This document shows positions 19,962 to 28,638 of a stretch of 64,000 nt of DNA, piece after piece (the stretch's first letter is position 1; each line of letters opens with the position of its first letter). A program made the position numbers and the translations under genes. This DNA comes from Pseudomonas bubulae (GTDB lineage: Bacteria > Pseudomonadota > Gammaproteobacteria > Pseudomonadales > Pseudomonadaceae). The notes under the pieces were generated by a model, which was not told where the DNA came from, ran no database searches, and saw only the letters and a program-made list of their open reading frames with translations. Location: the NCBI RefSeq assembly GCF_037023725.1, contig NZ_CP146077.1:10001-74000 (forward strand), written 5' to 3'.

Positions 19962-20049
19962 CGTGGGAGCTGGCTTGCCTGCGATGCAAACAACGCGCTC
20001 TGACAGGTAACACACGGTGATTCCATCGCGAGCAAGCCCGCTCCCACAA
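19962..20049. repeat. REP pair
   Basis: A diverged left unit (CGTGGGAGCTGGCTTGCCTG) faces a canonical right unit in the space between the dioxygenase stop and the terminator at 20075. Confidence 0.85.
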
Positions 20050-20074
20050 GAACCCGGGCAGCCCCAGGCGCATA

Positions 20075-20100
20075 AAAAATCCGGCCTGAGCCGGATTTTT
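20075..20100. terminator. bidirectional rho-independent terminator
   Basis: A perfect 11-bp stem (AAAAATCCGGC with its inverse) closes on CTGA; both strands end in a run of T. It lies between the convergent dioxygenase and RIO1 kinase genes and serves both. Confidence 0.9.
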
Positions 20101-20111
20101 TAGTTAGCCAA

Positions 20112-21005
20112 TTACTGCATCCACGGGGGTGGTGGCTCTTCAGCCTTGCTCGGTGGCGCATCATCGGCAGCACGCACTGCCTGGCGGAAAGCTTCGTCCA
20201 GACGTGCGGCTTCGATTTCGCGCATCACCCCGCCGACATCCGCCAGCTCGTCCGGCTCGTCAAACTCGCCCGTCAACACACTGCCAGGGTGCAGGGTGGC
20301 AGCTTCGTAAAGTGCCCACATTTCCTTGGCGTACTTGGTCTTCTTCAGTTCCGGCGCAAAACGCCCGAAATAGGAAGCCATGTTGCCCACGTCACGCTCC
20401 AGCATGTTGAAGGCGTGGTTGTTACCCGCCGCATCGACCGCCTGGGGCAAGTCGATGATGACCGGGCCGGTTGGCGTCAGCAAAACGTTGAACTCGGACA
20501 AGTCGCCGTGAACCAGCCCCGTACACAGCATCAGCACGATTTGCTGAATCAGGAACTCGTGGTACTCGCGGGCCTGATCCGGCTCCAGCACCACGTCATT
20601 GAGACGCGGAGCCGCATCGCCGTACTCGTCCGCCACCAGTTCCATCAACAGCACGCCTTCGAGGAAGTCGAACGGTTTAGGAACCCGCACACCCGCACCG
20701 GCCAGGCGAAACAGCGCCGCTACCTCGGCGTTTTGCCAGGCATCTTCGGTTTCTTTACGACCGAACTTCGAGCCCTTGGCCATCGCTCGGGCCTGACGGC
20801 TGTTGCGAACCTTGCGACCCTCCTGATATTCGGCGGCCTGGCGGAAACTTCGTTTGTTGGCCTCCTTGTAAACCTTGGCGCATCGCAGCTCATTGCCGCA
20901 GCGGACTACGTATACAGCTGCTTCCTTGCCACTCATGAGTGGGCGCAGCACCTCGTCGATCAGACCGTCTTCGATCAGGGGTTCTAAGCGTTTTGGAGTC
21001 TTCAT
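20112..21005 (-). CDS. RIO1-family serine/threonine protein kinase
   Basis: This 297-residue protein carries the RIO kinase fold: the flexible ATP loop SGKEAAVYVV (residues 25-34), the invariant lysine in RCAKVYKE, the catalytic loop VHGDLSEFN and the metal-binding IIDLPQAVD. RIO1 proteins are best known in eukaryotes and archaea for ribosome maturation; a bacterial branch exists in proteobacteria but its substrates are not established. The acidic, proline-rich C-terminus (PPSKAEEPPPPWMQ) is likely disordered. It appears monocistronic. Confidence 0.87.
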   Translation of the reverse strand: MKTPKRLEPLIEDGLIDEVLRPLMSGKEAAVYVVRCGNELRCAKVYKEANKRSFRQAAEYQEGRKVRNSRQARAMAKGSKFGRKETEDAWQNAEVAALFRLAGAGVRVPKPFDFLEGVLLMELVADEYGDAAPRLNDVVLEPDQAREYHEFLIQQIVLMLCTGLVHGDLSEFNVLLTPTGPVIIDLPQAVDAAGNNHAFNMLERDVGNMASYFGRFAPELKKTKYAKEMWALYEAATLHPGSVLTGEFDEPDELADVGGVMREIEAARLDEAFRQAVRAADDAPPSKAEEPPPPWMQ

Positions 21006-21131
21006 CAGCTTTTATTGTGGGTCCTTTATTACCAAACACGCGAATGTCATTCGTTATACGGCAATCCACTCACCACGGGGAGAGGGCAAACGATTTGAAT
21101 GATAGACGAGCAACACGTTTTGAGCACCGAC

Positions 21132-21926
21132 TTAACCCTGTCGAAACAAGTCACCCGGGGTAAAGCCGAACATCTTTTTAAACGCCGCAATAAACGCCGA
21201 CGTTGATTCATACCCGCAAGACAGCGCCGCCCGCGTGACATGACCGCCCTCCTCCAGCACCCGTAACGATGACAGAAGACGCACCCGCTGCCGCCAACTG
21301 CGGAAACTCAAGCCTGTTTCACGTTGAAACAAACGCATCAGGGTTTTTTCGGACATCCCCAGCCGATCCGACCACAGGCCCAGGTTCGCCTCGGCATCAG
21401 GGGTTTCGACCAGCTCATTGCACAGCACCAGCAAACGTTCATGACGGGGCAACGGCAGTGAAAAACCGACCTCGGGCAGGCTTGCCAACTGGTCCAGCAG
21501 CACCGCCACCAAGCGTTGCTCGCAGCTCCCGTCCTCGGGGTAGTCGACGGGCAGCGCACAAAAGCTTTTGATCAGCTCCCGGGCCAGCGGCGTGACCTCC
21601 AGTACCCGGCACTGCCCCGGCGCCCATTGGCAGTCCTCACGGCGCACATAGAGGCTGCGCATTTCAGCGCGCATCGAGGTGATCACTTCATGCTCCAGCC
21701 CGGCCGGAATCCAGATACCCCACTGCGGGGGCGCAAAAAAACTGCCCTCGTCGGTATGTACGCCCAGCACACCACTAATGGCGTACGAAAACTGCACCCA
21801 ATCGTGTCGATGGCGCGGCGTCCACGAGCCCGCGCCCAGGCTTTCGGCCCGGGCATACAGGGGTCGTGGCAGGGCATCGAGTACCGGAATGGCACGCGGC
21901 AGCCCACGTTGTCCGTTTGGCGGCAT
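21132..21926 (-). CDS. AraC-family regulator with N-terminal cupin domain
   Basis: This 264-residue protein has a cupin-like sensor domain (WTPRHRHDWVQFSYAISG, residues ~35-55) followed by a two-HTH AraC domain (LGLWSDRLGMSEKTLMRLF and AALSCGYESTSAFIAAFKKM, ending FGFTPGDLFR). It is divergent from the symporter gene, with 82 bp between the starts, so it probably regulates that transporter. The effector is unknown. Confidence 0.85.
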   Translation of the reverse strand: MPPNGQRGLPRAIPVLDALPRPLYARAESLGAGSWTPRHRHDWVQFSYAISGVLGVHTDEGSFFAPPQWGIWIPAGLEHEVITSMRAEMRSLYVRREDCQWAPGQCRVLEVTPLARELIKSFCALPVDYPEDGSCEQRLVAVLLDQLASLPEVGFSLPLPRHERLLVLCNELVETPDAEANLGLWSDRLGMSEKTLMRLFQRETGLSFRSWRQRVRLLSSLRVLEEGGHVTRAALSCGYESTSAFIAAFKKMFGFTPGDLFRQG

Positions 21927-22008
21927 TGATTGGCCTTATATCGCAAGACGACAGATTGCTGCGACGTTAGGCTAAGTCATCAATTCTTACAATGTTGCGG
22001 TGCCGACA

Positions 22009-23061
22009 ATGCCTGTACTCAAACATCTCAAACGAATGTTCACCGACTGGTTTCTGTGCGGCATGCTGCTGGCGACTTTCCTGGCCTATGTGTTTCCGCA
22101 TTTCGGTAGCACTGGCGGTGCAATGCACGCGGAATGGGTGATCAATATCGGAGTGTTTCTGGTGTTTTTCCTGCACGGGGTGAACCTGTCCAGTGAGCAG
22201 ATCAGTCACGGTCTGAAAAACATTCGCCTGCACGTTATGGTGCAGGGCTTTACCTTTATCGTCTTCCCGCTGATCTGGGTGGTCGCCAACAAGCTGTTGG
22301 GCGCCCATATCCCGCCGCTGCTGATGTTGGGATTTTTCTACCTGTGTGCCCTGCCCTCGACCATCTCCTCGTCGGTGGCACTGACCGGCAGTGCTGGAGG
22401 CAATGTGCCGGCAGCGATTCTTAACGCCAGCCTGTCCAGCGTGCTGGGGATTTTCCTGACACCCTTGCTGGTCAGCTTCGTGGTGGGCAGCGGCGCAGGG
22501 GGCATCGACCTGGGTTCAACCCTGCTCGACCTGTGCGCCATGCTGTTGCTGCCGCTGGTGCTGGGCCAGTTGGTTCGCCCGCTGTGCGGACGCTTTTTTG
22601 CCCGGCACAAGCGCTACACCAATATCTGCGACAAGGTGGTGATTCTGCTGCTGGTTTACGCCGCGTTCTGCAACTCGATGGTCTCGGGCATGTGGCAACA
22701 GCAGGGCAGTTCGGTGATTGTCAGTGCATTGGTCGGCAGTGCGGTCCTGCTGGCGATTATCCTGTGGATGACCACCCGCACCGCCCGCGCCCTGAAATTC
22801 AGCACCGCAGATGAAATCGCTGCAGTGTTCTGCGCCAGCAAGAAATCCCTCGCGGCAGGTGCGCCGATGGCGGCCCTGATTTTCGGGGCCAACCCGGGGC
22901 TGGGCCTGATTTTATTGCCGATCATGATCTACCACCCACTGCAGTTGATCGTGTGTTCGGTGATGGCCGAGAGTTATGCCACGCGCAGTCGCGCAGAAGC
23001 CAAACACAACAACATCTCGGGTGGGAGCGGGCTTGCTCGCGATGCCGACGCCACGGCGTAA
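22009..23061 (+). CDS. bile acid:sodium symporter-family transporter (SBF-like)
   Basis: This protein of about 350 residues has ten predicted helices and the SBF-like/YfeH marks: VFFLHGVNLSSEQI near residue 54, CALPSTISSSVALTGSAGGN near 108 and FCASKKSLAAGAPMA near 270. It should import or export an organic anion with sodium; the substrate is unknown. The start is uncertain: ATG at 22009 has a weak ribosome site, and a GTG lies at 22000. The last 14 codons lie inside a REP unit (see findings), so the C-terminus SGGSGLARDADATA derives from repeat DNA. Confidence 0.8.
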   Translation: MPVLKHLKRMFTDWFLCGMLLATFLAYVFPHFGSTGGAMHAEWVINIGVFLVFFLHGVNLSSEQISHGLKNIRLHVMVQGFTFIVFPLIWVVANKLLGAHIPPLLMLGFFYLCALPSTISSSVALTGSAGGNVPAAILNASLSSVLGIFLTPLLVSFVVGSGAGGIDLGSTLLDLCAMLLLPLVLGQLVRPLCGRFFARHKRYTNICDKVVILLLVYAAFCNSMVSGMWQQQGSSVIVSALVGSAVLLAIILWMTTRTARALKFSTADEIAAVFCASKKSLAAGAPMAALIFGANPGLGLILLPIMIYHPLQLIVCSVMAESYATRSRAEAKHNNISGGSGLARDADATA

Positions 23062-23107
23062 CAGGCACACCGCATTGCGCCCATCGCGAGCAAGCCCGCT
23101 CCCACAG
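23021..23107. repeat. REP pair overlapping the symporter 3' end
   Basis: Canonical inverted REP units (GTGGGAGCGGGCTTGCTCGC and its inverse). The left unit lies within the symporter reading frame and supplies its last codons and stop. The right unit ends 5 bp before the convergent thiolase stop. Confidence 0.92.
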
Positions 23108-23111
23108 ACGG

Positions 23112-24386
23112 CTATCGCTCAATTATTGCAGTAACACCCTGCCCGCCCGCCGCGCAGATCGAGATCAAACCTCGACCCTGCCCGGCGGTGGCCAGCAGCT
23201 TGGACATATTGGTCACGATACGCCCGCCCGTCGCCGCAAACGGATGACCCACCGCCAGGGAACTGCCCTTGACGTTGAGTTTGCTGCGATCAATCGCCCC
23301 CAGCGCTGCATCAAGACCCAACCGGCTTTTGCAGTAAGGCCCATCCTCCCAGGCCTTCAAGGTGCACAGCACCTGGGCAGCAAAGGCTTCGTGAATCTCG
23401 TAGTAGTCAAAGTCCTGCAAGGTCAGGCCATTACGCGCCAGCAGCCGTGGGACGGCATATACCGGTGCCATCAATAACCCTTCTGCACCGTGTACGAAAT
23501 CTACAGCAGCTGTTTCACCATCGCGCAAATACGCCAAGACCGGCAAGCCGCGCTCCCTGGCCCATTCTTCACTGCCCAACAAGACCGTCGACGCACCATC
23601 GGTCAGTGGCGTGGAGTTGCCCGCCGTCAACGTGCCCTTGGCGCTGCGCTCGAATACGGGCTTGAGGGCGGCCAGTTTCTCCAGGGTCAGGTCGGCACGC
23701 AGGTTGTTATCACGGCTCAGGCCCATAAATGGCGTAAGCAGATCATCTTCCCAGCCGGCGTGGTAAGCCGCCGTCAGTGCCTGATGGCTGTGCAGCGCCA
23801 GCTCGTCCTGCTCAACCCGGGGGATGTTCCAGGTTTGCGCCATCAACTCGCAGTGCTGGCCCATCGACAGCCCGGTGCGAGGCTCGCCGTTGCGTGGAAA
23901 TTCGGGCTTCAAAAAGCCCGGACGCAATTGCAGCAACGCCTTGAGCTTGTCCACAGGTGCCTTGAGGCGATTGAACTGCAGCAGCCATTTGCGCAGCCCG
24001 TCATTGATGCCGATCGGAACATTGGAGGCAGAGTCCACGCCACCGGCAATCCCGCACTCGATCTGCCCCAGGGCAATCTTGTTGGCCACCAGCAATGCCG
24101 CCTCAAGCCCTGTACCGCAGGCCTGCTGCAAGTCATAGGCCGGAGTTTGCGGCGACAGCCGCGAGCCCAGCACACATTCGCGGGTCAGGCTGAAATCCCG
24201 CGAATCCTTGAGCACCGCCCCGGCCACTACTTCGCCCATGCGCAACCCGTGAAGGTTGTATCGCTCGATCAGCCCTTCCAGCGCCGCCGTCAGCATGTCC
24301 TGATTACTGGCAGTCGCATAAGGCCCGTTGGCGCGAGAAAACGGGATTCGATTACCACCAATAATTGCTACACGACGCAGACTCAT
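23112..24386 (-). CDS. acetyl-CoA C-acyltransferase (thiolase, FadI-like)
   Basis: This 424-residue thiolase has the nucleophilic cysteine in LQQACGTG (about residue 88), the histidine in GHPFAATGGR and the second cysteine in ISICAAGGQG. Length and sequence style are close to FadI-type degradative thiolases. It would cleave 3-oxoacyl-CoA, or run the condensation in reverse. ATG at 24386 is preferred (GGTG 8 nt upstream); a GTG lies three codons earlier. It is divergent from the FabG-like and MaoC-like genes, forming a module with them. Confidence 0.87.
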   Translation of the reverse strand: MSLRRVAIIGGNRIPFSRANGPYATASNQDMLTAALEGLIERYNLHGLRMGEVVAGAVLKDSRDFSLTRECVLGSRLSPQTPAYDLQQACGTGLEAALLVANKIALGQIECGIAGGVDSASNVPIGINDGLRKWLLQFNRLKAPVDKLKALLQLRPGFLKPEFPRNGEPRTGLSMGQHCELMAQTWNIPRVEQDELALHSHQALTAAYHAGWEDDLLTPFMGLSRDNNLRADLTLEKLAALKPVFERSAKGTLTAGNSTPLTDGASTVLLGSEEWARERGLPVLAYLRDGETAAVDFVHGAEGLLMAPVYAVPRLLARNGLTLQDFDYYEIHEAFAAQVLCTLKAWEDGPYCKSRLGLDAALGAIDRSKLNVKGSSLAVGHPFAATGGRIVTNMSKLLATAGQGRGLISICAAGGQGVTAIIER

Positions 24387-24508
24387 ACGATTCACCCTAT
24401 TCTCTTAAATCCATTAATCGTTACCAGCGTAGGCCTTATTGCCGATAACGAACGACCACGGTCTGTTTGTGGTCAACCCTTTGAACCCCACCTGTCGGAG
24501 AGTGTTCC

Positions 24509-25861
24509 ATGTCAGACCGTTATATCGACTTCGTCAACTCATCCCTCGGCCAGCGGCTGGTCGGCGCGTTGGGGCTGCCGTCACCGGGACGACTGGAGCG
24601 CTGGCAGGCCGGGCGCCTGCGCCCCGTCGAAGGCCCTCTGCTGATTGGCGGCGGTGCGCTTGCCGCACAGGTGGCCCGCTTTGGCGGCAAACTCACCGAT
24701 GCGGTGTTCAGCTATGGCCCTGAACCCTTGCATGCCACACCGTGGATTCCAGGCCAGGGACCAAAGCTCAAGGCCGTGGTGTTTGACGCCAGCGAGCTGT
24801 TGCACACCGGGCAGCTCAAGCAACTGCGCGAATTTTTCCAGCCGCTGCTGCGCAATCTCGAGCACTGTACCCATATGGTGATCCTGGGCCGTGCCCCTGA
24901 AACATTAAGCGACCCTTTTGCCGCCAGCGTGCAACGTGCGCTCGAAGGTTTCAGTCGCTCGTTGGCCAAGGAATTGCGTAACGGCAGTACCTTGCAACTG
25001 CTGTATATCGGCGAGGGGGCCGAAGATCAGCTTGAAGGCGCACTGCGCTTTTTTCTCTCGCCAAAAAGTGCCTTTATCAGCGGCCAGGTGCTGCGCCTCA
25101 AGGCCTGCGCCAACCAGGTGCAGGACTGGACCCGCCCCCTGGCCGGGCGCAAGGCACTGGTTACCGGTGCGGCCCGTGGCATTGGCGCCGCGATTGCCGA
25201 AACCCTGGCCCGGGATGGCGCCGAACTGATCCTGCTCGACGTGCCGGCCGCCAAGAGCGATCTCGATGCGCTGGCCGCGCGCTTGGGCGGGCACAGCATC
25301 GCGCTCGACATCTGTGCCGCCGATGCCGCAGAACAACTGACCGGGCAACTGGCCGATGGTATCGATATCCTGGTGCACAACGCCGGTATCACCCGTGATA
25401 AAACCCTGGCCAATATGACCCCGGAATTCTGGGACTCGGTACTCGCCGTTAACCTCAACGCCCCGCAAGTGCTGACCAAGGCCCTGCTTGATAGCGGCAC
25501 CCTGCGCGATAACGGCCGGGTAATCCTGCTCGCATCCATCAGCGGTATCGCCGGCAATCGCGGCCAGACCAACTACGCCGCCAGCAAGGCCGGGCTGATC
25601 GGCCTTGCTCAGGCCTGGGCAGCGTCGCTGGGCGAGCGTGGCATCAGTATCAATGCCGTGGCCCCGGGTTTTATCGAAACCCAAATGACCGCGCATATTC
25701 CCTTTGCCCTGCGCGAAGCGGGACGACGCATGAGTTCGCTGGGCCAGGGTGGCCAACCCCAGGACGTCGCCGAGGCTGTGGCCTGGCTCGGCCAGCCGGG
25801 TTCGGGCGCGCTCAGCGGCCAGGCACTGCGGGTGTGTGGCCAAAGTATTCTGGGAGCATAA
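24509..25861 (+). CDS. long 3-oxoacyl-ACP/CoA reductase (FabG4-type SDR)
   Basis: At 450 residues this is almost twice the size of ordinary FabG. The C-terminal half (from ~210) is a complete SDR: VTGAARGIGAA, HNAGITRDKTLANM, the catalytic SISGIAG serine and YAASK. The N-terminal half is a degenerate Rossmann-like flavodoxin-type domain (LLIGGGALAAQVARFG). This matches the high-molecular-weight FabG4 group, which reduces 3-oxoacyl-CoA with NADH. It starts at ATG with GGAG upstream and is followed 3 bp later by the MaoC-like gene. Confidence 0.87.
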   Translation: MSDRYIDFVNSSLGQRLVGALGLPSPGRLERWQAGRLRPVEGPLLIGGGALAAQVARFGGKLTDAVFSYGPEPLHATPWIPGQGPKLKAVVFDASELLHTGQLKQLREFFQPLLRNLEHCTHMVILGRAPETLSDPFAASVQRALEGFSRSLAKELRNGSTLQLLYIGEGAEDQLEGALRFFLSPKSAFISGQVLRLKACANQVQDWTRPLAGRKALVTGAARGIGAAIAETLARDGAELILLDVPAAKSDLDALAARLGGHSIALDICAADAAEQLTGQLADGIDILVHNAGITRDKTLANMTPEFWDSVLAVNLNAPQVLTKALLDSGTLRDNGRVILLASISGIAGNRGQTNYAASKAGLIGLAQAWAASLGERGISINAVAPGFIETQMTAHIPFALREAGRRMSSLGQGGQPQDVAEAVAWLGQPGSGALSGQALRVCGQSILGA

Positions 25862-25864
25862 GCC

Positions 25865-26719
25865 ATGACCGTGAAATGGCTCGACCTCAGCGGCCCACCG
25901 CACTTGCCCGCGCTGTACGCCCATGCCGCGGCCCGGCGCAAGATCACCTCCAGCCCCTTGCCGGAGCAAGGTCTGCGCTGCTGGGTCGAGGTGGAGCCCA
26001 AGGCCCTGGCGGCGTTTCGCGATGTTTGCGACCTGGTGCCAAGCCCATTGCTGCCGCCCACTTATCCACACATCCTGGCCTTCGGTCTGCAAATGCAGTT
26101 GCTGACTGCCAAGGACTTCCCCTTCCCGCTGCTGGGGCTGATTCATCTGACCAATCGGATCCGTCTGCTGCGCCCGATGGGCAGCGTGACGCAGCTGCGC
26201 ATCGGGGTATATGTACACAACCTGCAAAAACACCCCAAGGGCGCGACCTTCGAGGTGGTCACCCAGGTTGACGATCTGCTGGGGCCAATATGGGAGGCCG
26301 AAAGCACCCTGCTGTGCAAAGGCGTGGAACTGCCGGGCGACCTGCCCCAAATCAACGATCCTGCGCCGGTGGCCCTGAGCGAACTGACCCGCTGGTATGC
26401 CCCCGCCGATATTGGCCGGCGTTATGCCAAAGTCTCGGGCGACTACAACCCCATCCACCTCAGTGCCGCCAGCGCCAAGCTGTTTGGCCTGCCCAGTGCA
26501 ATTGCCCACGGCCTGTGGATAAAAGCCCGAACGCTGGCGGCACTCAATTCGCAGCTGCCGGCGGCCAATGTTGAGGTTTTTGTTGCCTTCAAAAAACCGG
26601 TGCGCTTGCCCGGCGAAGTGATTTTGCTCAGCAGTGAGGCGGGTTCCAGTGGCGACTTCCAGCTCAATGGCCATGACGGCCTGGTGCACTTGATCGGCAA
26701 CTGGCGACCGGTTAGCTGA
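25865..26719 (+). CDS. MaoC-like (R)-specific enoyl hydratase/3-hydroxyacyl dehydratase
   Basis: This 284-residue protein is a double hot-dog hydratase. The C-terminal domain has the hydratase 2 motif YAKVSGDYNPIHLSAASAKL with the catalytic D/H pair, plus IAHGLWIKAR; the N-terminal half is a degenerate hot-dog. It sits 3 bp after the FabG-like reductase and is surely co-transcribed with it. Such pairs, with a nearby thiolase, interconvert 3-oxoacyl-, 3-hydroxyacyl- and enoyl-CoA. Confidence 0.85.
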   Translation: MTVKWLDLSGPPHLPALYAHAAARRKITSSPLPEQGLRCWVEVEPKALAAFRDVCDLVPSPLLPPTYPHILAFGLQMQLLTAKDFPFPLLGLIHLTNRIRLLRPMGSVTQLRIGVYVHNLQKHPKGATFEVVTQVDDLLGPIWEAESTLLCKGVELPGDLPQINDPAPVALSELTRWYAPADIGRRYAKVSGDYNPIHLSAASAKLFGLPSAIAHGLWIKARTLAALNSQLPAANVEVFVAFKKPVRLPGEVILLSSEAGSSGDFQLNGHDGLVHLIGNWRPVS

Positions 26720-26726
26720 CCACCCC

Positions 26727-26815
26727 CTGTGGGAGCGGGCTTGCTCGCGATGGCATCCGCGCGTTTTACCTGTTAAACCGCGGCGCCTGCATCGCGAGCA
26801 AGCCCGCTCCCACAG
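26727..26815. repeat. REP pair
   Basis: Canonical inverted REP units start 8 bp after the MaoC-like gene stop and separate it from the MazG-like gene. Confidence 0.92.
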
Positions 26816-26920
26816 AGGATGGCATGCGAGCCGAAAATCCCGCAGGGCTGCCCGTGCCTTTCACTTGCACCAATCCCCGTTCGGTCGCAAGCTTTGCGCC
26901 TTCTGGAGAGCACGCCCGCA

Positions 26921-27226
26921 ATGAACCTCGACGAAATAACCCGACGCATGCATCGCATCCGCGATAACAACGACTGGAAGCAGTTCCACAGCCCGAAAAA
27001 CCTGGCCATGGCCGCCAGTGTCGAAATGGCCGAGCTGGTGGAGATCTTTCAGTGGCTGAGCGAAGACCAGTCACGCCAGCTCCCTGCCGACAAGCTCACC
27101 CACGCCGGCCAGGAAGTGGGCGATATCGTGCTGTACCTGGTATTGCTTTGTGCCGAACTGGGCCTGGACATGAATGAAGTGGTACGCAATAAACTGGCCG
27201 ACAATGAAAGGCGTTTCAACAAATGA
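26921..27226 (+). CDS. MazG-like nucleotide pyrophosphohydrolase
   Basis: This 101-residue all-alpha NTP-PPase has the family metal motif: EMAELVE near residue 38 and EVGDIVLYL near 68 give the ExxE...ExxD pattern. Small members of this group hydrolyse dCTP or modified nucleotides as house-cleaning enzymes. ATG at 26921 was chosen because the protein then begins at the conserved domain; the frame is open upstream into REP DNA. The last codon overlaps the cmoM start by 4 bp (ATGA). Confidence 0.82.
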   Translation: MNLDEITRRMHRIRDNNDWKQFHSPKNLAMAASVEMAELVEIFQWLSEDQSRQLPADKLTHAGQEVGDIVLYLVLLCAELGLDMNEVVRNKLADNERRFNK

Positions 27227-27972
27227 GTGACCGTCACTTCGATCAACTGGCCACCCGCTTCGCCGAGAAAATCTACGGTGGCGCCAAGGGTGCGATTCGT
27301 CTGACCGTGCTCCAGGCCGACCTGCAGGAAGCCCTGCCCAAACGCCCGTTGCGGGTGCTGGATATCGGCGCCGGGCTGGGCCATATGTCCTTGTGGCTGG
27401 CCCAGCAAGGTCACGATGTGACCCTGGCCGAACCGGCCGCGCCGATGCTGGAAGGCGCCCGCCAGCGTTTTGCCGAAGCTGGCCAGACTGGCACCTTTAT
27501 TCAGGCGCCGTGGCAGGAGCTGCTGGGCCAACTGACTCAACCGTACGATCTGGTGTTGTGCCACGCCGTGCTGGAGTGGCTGGCCGAGCCCCACGCGATC
27601 CTGCCGGTGCTGCATCAATTGACCGCCAAAGATGGCTGGTTGTCGCTGGCGTTTTACAACCGCGACGCGCTGATCTATCGCAACTTGCTCAAGGGGCACT
27701 TTCGCAAGATGCGCAAGAACGACATGGCCGGCGAAAAACAGAGCCTCACCCCGCAGCAGCCACTCGACCCAAGGGAGCTGGCCACAGCACTCGAAGGGCT
27801 GTGGCAGGTCGAAACCCAAAGCGGCGTGCGGGTGTTTCACGATTACATGCCAGTGGAGTTCCAGGCCCGCGCCGAGCTTGAAGCCCTGGTTGAAATGGAG
27901 TTGGCCCACCGTCGCCACCCTGCGTTTGCCGGGCTGGGACGTTATCTTCATTGGGTGTGTCGCCCGGTTTAA
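27223..27972 (+). CDS. cmoM: tRNA 5-carboxymethoxyuridine methyltransferase CmoM
   Basis: This 249-residue class I SAM-dependent methyltransferase closely follows E. coli CmoM (SmtA): NFD/HFDQLA start, motif [42 protein letters not shown] and [10 protein letters not shown] are all in place. CmoM methylates cmo5U34 to mcmo5U in tRNA wobble positions. It overlaps the MazG-like gene by 4 bp, so the two are translationally coupled. Confidence 0.88.
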   Translation: MSDRHFDQLATRFAEKIYGGAKGAIRLTVLQADLQEALPKRPLRVLDIGAGLGHMSLWLAQQGHDVTLAEPAAPMLEGARQRFAEAGQTGTFIQAPWQELLGQLTQPYDLVLCHAVLEWLAEPHAILPVLHQLTAKDGWLSLAFYNRDALIYRNLLKGHFRKMRKNDMAGEKQSLTPQQPLDPRELATALEGLWQVETQSGVRVFHDYMPVEFQARAELEALVEMELAHRRHPAFAGLGRYLHWVCRPV

Positions 27973-27992
27973 ATCGCCCTGCGGGGGAGAGC

Positions 27993-28610
27993 ATGATGTA
28001 TCGCCGCGTTGCCTTGATCGTTTTGAGCCTGGGGCTGGGCGCTTGCCAAAGCCCCAACCCGTACACCGCCACCTCAATGCCCATGCCTCCGGCTCCGGCA
28101 CAGGCAGCCAATACCCTGGACTTGAGTGCCTACCCGGCCCCGCCACGGGATTACGGGCGCTACCAGAGCTGGGCCTGGCTCAATGGTCGGCTGCCGGTTG
28201 GCACGGCATGGGCCGACTCGGCGCAAATCGCCGAAGCGGTTAACAATGCCCTGGACCAGCGCGGCTTGCGCCCGGCACAACCCAACCGTCCGGCGGATCT
28301 TTGGGTCAGTGCTGATTTGCACACCGAAAAACGCTTGCGCCAGGTACAGGACGACTATGGTTACGGGGCCGGCTACGGCAGCGGTTACGGCCGCTACGGC
28401 AGCCAATACGGCATGTACAACTCCGTCCCCGTCATACGTACCTATGAGGTTGAGGTCATGGTGGTTCGACTCAACCTGTATGACGGTAAAACCGGCCAGC
28501 CGGTGTGGAGTTCCAGTGCAGAAACCAGCAGTAAAGGCAGCCTGAGCGAACGCAGTGACGCCCTGCGCGAATCACTGAACAAGGCAGTACAGGCTTACCC
28601 TCCCCATTGA
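27993..28610 (+). CDS. DUF4136 lipoprotein
   Basis: This 205-residue protein has a lipoprotein signal with lipobox LGAC (cysteine near residue 16) and a DUF4136-type domain ([51 protein letters not shown]). A Gly/Tyr/Ser-rich low-complexity stretch ([19 protein letters not shown]) sits mid-protein. An outer-membrane or periplasmic role is likely; function is unknown. GGGGGA precedes the double ATG. It is paralogous to the next gene, 28 bp downstream. Confidence 0.78.
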   Translation: MMYRRVALIVLSLGLGACQSPNPYTATSMPMPPAPAQAANTLDLSAYPAPPRDYGRYQSWAWLNGRLPVGTAWADSAQIAEAVNNALDQRGLRPAQPNRPADLWVSADLHTEKRLRQVQDDYGYGAGYGSGYGRYGSQYGMYNSVPVIRTYEVEVMVVRLNLYDGKTGQPVWSSSAETSSKGSLSERSDALRESLNKAVQAYPPH

Positions 28611-28638
28611 GTCTCAATAGTGAAGTGGAGAAATCATC

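Noticed and set aside
24905..26689. 594-codon frame antisense to the FabG-like and MaoC-like genes
   Set aside because: A shadow frame of two well-supported genes; composition is Gln/Gly/His-rich nonsense with no motif.
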